Shown: piece after piece, positions 5,743 to 8,633 of the stretch
How positions within the stretch are numbered: the stretch's first letter is position 1
Layout: each line of letters opens with the position of its first letter
NCBI GenBank assembly: GCA_937907405.1
Contig: CALCIC010000209.1
Location: 1-8,633 of the forward strand
Source of the DNA: an uncultured Isosphaeraceae bacterium
GTDB lineage: Bacteria; Planctomycetota; Planctomycetia; Isosphaerales; Isosphaeraceae
Reading direction: 5' to 3'
Length of the DNA stretch: 8,633 nt
Notes under the pieces: generated by a model
Told to the model about the DNA's origin: nothing
The model's database searches: none
The model's input: only the letters and a program-made list of their open reading frames with translations
Program-made: the position numbers and the translations under genes

Positions 5743-7626
5743 ATGGATCGGAACACGAGCTTGATCCGCGACGCCGAGCTGGATCGTCGGGCGTTCTTGA
5801 AGACGGCGGCGGCGGTCGCGGGGACGGTCGCGGTCGGCGGGAACGCGTCGGCCGCGAGCCAGGCCGATCCGGCCTTGGCGAAGGAGGTCGACGCGTTCCT
5901 CTCGGCCTACGTCGATCGCTGGCTCCCCCTGGATACGAAGGCGACGGAGGCGGCCTGGAAAGCGGCGACCGACGTGACCGAGGCCCACACGGCCGCCCAG
6001 GTGGAAGCGGCCCAGGCGGTCAACGAGGTCGCCGGCGCGCCCCAGGTCGTCGCCGACGTCACCCGGTTCCTGGCGCGACGGGACAAGCTCAGCGAGCTTC
6101 AAACGCGGCAGCTTGAGAAGATCAGGCTCCGCGCGGCCGAGTCGCCGGGGACCTTGCCCGAGGTCGTGAAGGCCCGCACCGAGGCCGAGGCCAGGCAGTC
6201 GGCGGCCCAGGACGGGTTCACGTTCACCGTCACGAAGGCCGACGGCGCGGTCGAGAACCCGTCGGCCAACCGGATCGACCAGGTGTTGCTCAACTCGAAG
6301 GACCTGGACGAGCGGAAACGCTACTGGAGCGCCTCCAAGGAGATCGGCGGCCCGCTCCGCGAGGGCGTTCTCCGGCTCCGCGACCTCCGCAACCGGGTGG
6401 CGCGCGAGCTCGGCTTCGACGACTTCTTCGCGCTTCAGGTCGCCGATTACGGGATGACCGTCCCGGAGATGATCGCACTCTGCGAGGGGATGATCGCCGA
6501 AGTCAAGCCGCTCTATCTCCAGGTCCACGCATGGGCGAAGCACAACCTGGCGAAGCGGTACGGCGCCGACGTCCCCGACGGGGCGGTCCCCGCCCACTGG
6601 CTGCCCAACCGCTGGGGCCAGAACTGGCCGGGGCTGGTCGAGGGGGTCGACATGGACGCCCCGTTCAAGGGCCGACCGCGCGAGTTCATCCCCGAGCAGG
6701 CCGAGCGGTTCTACACGTCGATGGGCTTCGCCAAGCTGCCGCAAAGCTTCTGGGACAAGTCGGACCTGTACCCGGCCGACCCCGCGTCGGGCCGCAAGAA
6801 GAACAGCCACGCCAGCGCCTGGCACATGAACTACCGAGACGACGTCCGCAGCCTGATGTCGATCGAGGCCGACAACCAGTGGTTCGGCACCGCGCATCAC
6901 GAGCTTGGACATATTTATTATTATATGAGCTACTCCACCCCCCGGGTGCCGATCCTGCTCCGCGCCGGGGCCAACCGGGCGTTCCACGAGGGGGTCGGCG
7001 ACCTGATCGGCCTGGCTTCCGGCCAGCGGCCGTACCTCAAGCAGGTGGGGCTGTTGACCCCCGAAGCCGAGAAGGCGCCGGCGGTCAAGAGCCTGCTCGA
7101 CACCGCGCTCGACGGCGCGTCGGTCGTGTTCCTCCCCTGGTCGGCCGGCGTCATGACCCACTTCGAACGCGACTTCTACGGCGGCGCGATCGCCGACGAC
7201 GCGCTCAACGCCGGCTGGTGGGCGATGGTCCGGAAGTTCCAGGGGATCGAGCCCCCCGACGTCCGCCCCGAGACCCTCTGCGACGCCGCGACCAAGACGC
7301 ACATCAACGACGACCCCGCGCAATACTATGATTACGCGATCGGCACCGTGCTCAAGTTCCAGCTCCACGACCACATCGCCCGCGAGATCCTCAAGCAAGA
7401 CCCGCGCGACTGCAACTACTACGGGAACAAGAAGGTGGGCGACTTCCTGCGAGGAATCCTCGAACTGGGGGCCACCCGCGACTGGAACGCCGTGCTCCGC
7501 GAGGCGACCGGCGAAGGTTTGACGGCCCGCCCCCTGGTCGCGTACTTTGAACCGTTGCTCAAGTGGCTCGAAACCGAGAACCAGGGACGGGCGACCGGCT
7601 GGCCTGAAACCACCGAGAAATCATGA
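5743..7626 (+). CDS. Tat-exported M2-family peptidyl-dipeptidase (ACE homologue)
   Basis: The 627-residue protein is a zinc metallopeptidase of family M2, which removes C-terminal dipeptides from oligopeptides. The N-terminus carries a twin-arginine signal (LDRRAFLKTAAAV, Arg15-Arg16) with a likely cleavage site after ASA (about residue 37), so the enzyme probably works outside the cytoplasm. The catalytic motif is HHELGH, with zinc ligands His386 and His390 and catalytic Glu387. The third ligand is Glu416 in FHEGVGD, two residues further along than in human ACE. The substrate-binding His and Tyr of the family correspond to His520 (THIND) and Tyr531 (QYYDY) by alignment of the surrounding sequence. 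The C-terminus (AYFEPLLKWLETEN) is also characteristic of ACE. The length fits a single-domain bacterial ACE. The next gene overlaps by ATGA, suggesting an operon. Natural substrates are unknown; a role in processing scavenged or cell-envelope peptides is inference. Confidence 0.97.
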   Translation: MDRNTSLIRDAELDRRAFLKTAAAVAGTVAVGGNASAASQADPALAKEVDAFLSAYVDRWLPLDTKATEAAWKAATDVTEAHTAAQVEAAQAVNEVAGAPQVVADVTRFLARRDKLSELQTRQLEKIRLRAAESPGTLPEVVKARTEAEARQSAAQDGFTFTVTKADGAVENPSANRIDQVLLNSKDLDERKRYWSASKEIGGPLREGVLRLRDLRNRVARELGFDDFFALQVADYGMTVPEMIALCEGMIAEVKPLYLQVHAWAKHNLAKRYGADVPDGAVPAHWLPNRWGQNWPGLVEGVDMDAPFKGRPREFIPEQAERFYTSMGFAKLPQSFWDKSDLYPADPASGRKKNSHASAWHMNYRDDVRSLMSIEADNQWFGTAHHELGHIYYYMSYSTPRVPILLRAGANRAFHEGVGDLIGLASGQRPYLKQVGLLTPEAEKAPAVKSLLDTALDGASVVFLPWSAGVMTHFERDFYGGAIADDALNAGWWAMVRKFQGIEPPDVRPETLCDAATKTHINDDPAQYYDYAIGTVLKFQLHDHIAREILKQDPRDCNYYGNKKVGDFLRGILELGATRDWNAVLREATGEGLTARPLVAYFEPLLKWLETENQGRATGWPETTEKS

Positions 7627-8633
7627 CTCATCAATCGGAAAAGTCGTGGTCCCGCCTGGCGCCGGGTCTGATCCTGGGAGCCGTCGCGTTCGCGGGGGGC
7701 TGGGTCGCCACAAACATGCTCCGGAGCGAGAACGCGGCTCGGCCGACGTCCGCGGCGGCCTCCGCGCCCGCCGTCGCTCCGACGCCCCCCGCGGTTCCCG
7801 CGCCGAAGGCCCCGGCCCCGGACGACGCCCCCCCCGGCATGGTCTGGGTCCCCGGGGGCGAGTTCACGATGGGGACGAACGACGCCAGGGCCGAGCCCGC
7901 CGAGAAGCCCGCGCACCGGGTGAAGGTCGACGGCTTCTGGATCGACGCGGCCGAGGTGACCAACGCCGAGTTCCGCAAGTTCATCGACGCGACCAAGTAC
8001 GTCACGGTGGCCGAGCGGCCGGTCGACTGGGAGGTGATGAAAACCCAGGTCCCCCCCGGCACGCCCAGGCCCCCCGACGAGCAGCTCGCGCCCGACTCGC
8101 TGGTCTTCCCCCCCCCCGCCGGCCGGGTGCCGCTCGACGACCTTTCCAACTGGTGGAGCTGGACCAAGGGCGCCGACTGGCGGCATCCCGACGGGCCCGG
8201 AAGCTCGATCGACGGCAAGGACGATTTCCCGGTGGTGCAGGTGGCGTTCGACGACGCCGTCGCCTATGCGAAGTGGGCCGGCAAGCGGCTCCCCACCGAG
8301 GCCGAGTGGGAGCGCGCCTCGCGCGGGGGGCTCGAAGGCAAGAAGTACGCCTGGGGCGACGACTTCACGCCCGACGGCAAGCGGCAGGCCAACACCTGGC
8401 AAGGCAGCTTCCCCCTGGTCGCCGCCGAGGACGAGGACGGCTACCCCCGGATCGCGCCCGTGAAGTCGTTCCCGCCCAACCCCTACGGCCTGTACGACAC
8501 GATCGGCAACGTCTGGGAGTGGTGCTCCGACTGGTACCGCCCCGACGCCTACCGGCTCGACGCCGACGCCGAGTTGTCCGTCAATCCCCAGGGCCCCGAC
8601 AAGAGCTACGACCCCAACGAGCCGTACCAGCCC
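7623..8633 (+). CDS. Membrane-anchored formylglycine-generating enzyme (FGE/SUMF1 family), 3'-truncated
   Basis: 337 residues are visible and the frame is open at the window end. The start ATG 7623 overlaps the peptidase stop (ATGA), which favours translational coupling. Residues 11-32 (RLAPGLILGAVAFAGGWVATNM) form one hydrophobic helix, followed by an Ala/Pro linker (about 37-70), then the FGE-sulfatase domain from residue 73 (MVWVPGGEFTMGT). Motifs shared with true FGE include FWIDAAEVTNAEFRKF, WWSWTKGADWRHPDGP (177-192), AVAYAKWAGKRLPTEAEWE, ANTWQGSFP and NVWEWCSDWY (296-305). FGE oxidises a Cys in sulfatases to formylglycine. The active-site Cys pair (336 and 341 in the human enzyme) would fall just beyond the window, so catalytic competence cannot be read here. 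The NPQGPDKSY stretch matches the segment that normally precedes it. A 10-C run at 8108-8117 lies in the gene. The anchor implies an extracytoplasmic domain, which is unusual for a bacterial FGE. A lectin-like or other SUMF1 paralogue is the alternative. Confidence 0.94.
   Translation, partial: MTHQSEKSWSRLAPGLILGAVAFAGGWVATNMLRSENAARPTSAAASAPAVAPTPPAVPAPKAPAPDDAPPGMVWVPGGEFTMGTNDARAEPAEKPAHRVKVDGFWIDAAEVTNAEFRKFIDATKYVTVAERPVDWEVMKTQVPPGTPRPPDEQLAPDSLVFPPPAGRVPLDDLSNWWSWTKGADWRHPDGPGSSIDGKDDFPVVQVAFDDAVAYAKWAGKRLPTEAEWERASRGGLEGKKYAWGDDFTPDGKRQANTWQGSFPLVAAEDEDGYPRIAPVKSFPPNPYGLYDTIGNVWEWCSDWYRPDAYRLDADAELSVNPQGPDKSYDPNEPYQP

Noticed and set aside
3612..6116. 834-codon open frame on the + strand overlapping kup and the peptidase
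   Set aside because: Its translation is Arg/Pro/Gly low-complexity sequence, as expected from a shifted frame in GC-rich genes. It crosses two well-supported genes and the repeat region.
5641..7398. 585-codon open frame on the minus strand opposite the peptidase
   Set aside because: It is an antisense shadow of a convincing M2 peptidase. Composition is biased and no family motif is visible.

Overview
The window is very GC-rich bacterial chromosome, with all supported genes on the + strand. The proteins are full of Ala, Pro, Arg and Gly. Several genes are long and conserved-looking but unnamed, and GC-rich inverted repeats lie between and inside genes. Together with an exported formylglycine-generating enzyme and an ACE-like peptidase, this suggests a planctomycete, probably of the Isosphaeraceae type. 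That assignment is inferred from style and content; there is no rRNA or other marker gene here.

Layout: (1) 1-777, the 3' part of a gene for a membrane-anchored protein with a long Pro/Ala linker and a small C-terminal domain. (2) 982-1488, a small unrecognised protein with an acidic tail, preceded by a TATAAT-containing promoter candidate. (3) 1773-2966, an exported two-domain protein with a probable beta-sandwich C-terminus. Its reading frame has absorbed an almost perfect 29-bp hairpin. (4) 3118-5331, a KUP-family potassium transporter. (5) 5332-5742, a gene-poor stretch with a BIME-like pair of inverted palindromic units. (6) 5743-7626, a Tat-exported M2 peptidyl-dipeptidase (angiotensin-converting-enzyme family). 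(7) 7623-8633, a membrane-anchored FGE/SUMF1-type sulfatase-maturing enzyme that overlaps the peptidase stop by ATGA and runs off the window end.

The clearest functional unit is the overlapping pair (6)-(7), two proteins expected outside the cytoplasm and probably translationally coupled. The other genes look like independent units separated by 150-280 bp. I see no tRNA, rRNA, CRISPR array, transposase gene or phage gene. The most unusual signals are the in-frame hairpin in gene (3), the paired palindromes at 5454-5528, and a 13-bp sequence shared by the two intergenic regions upstream of genes (2) and (3). I do not see convincing evidence for an entirely new multi-gene system.
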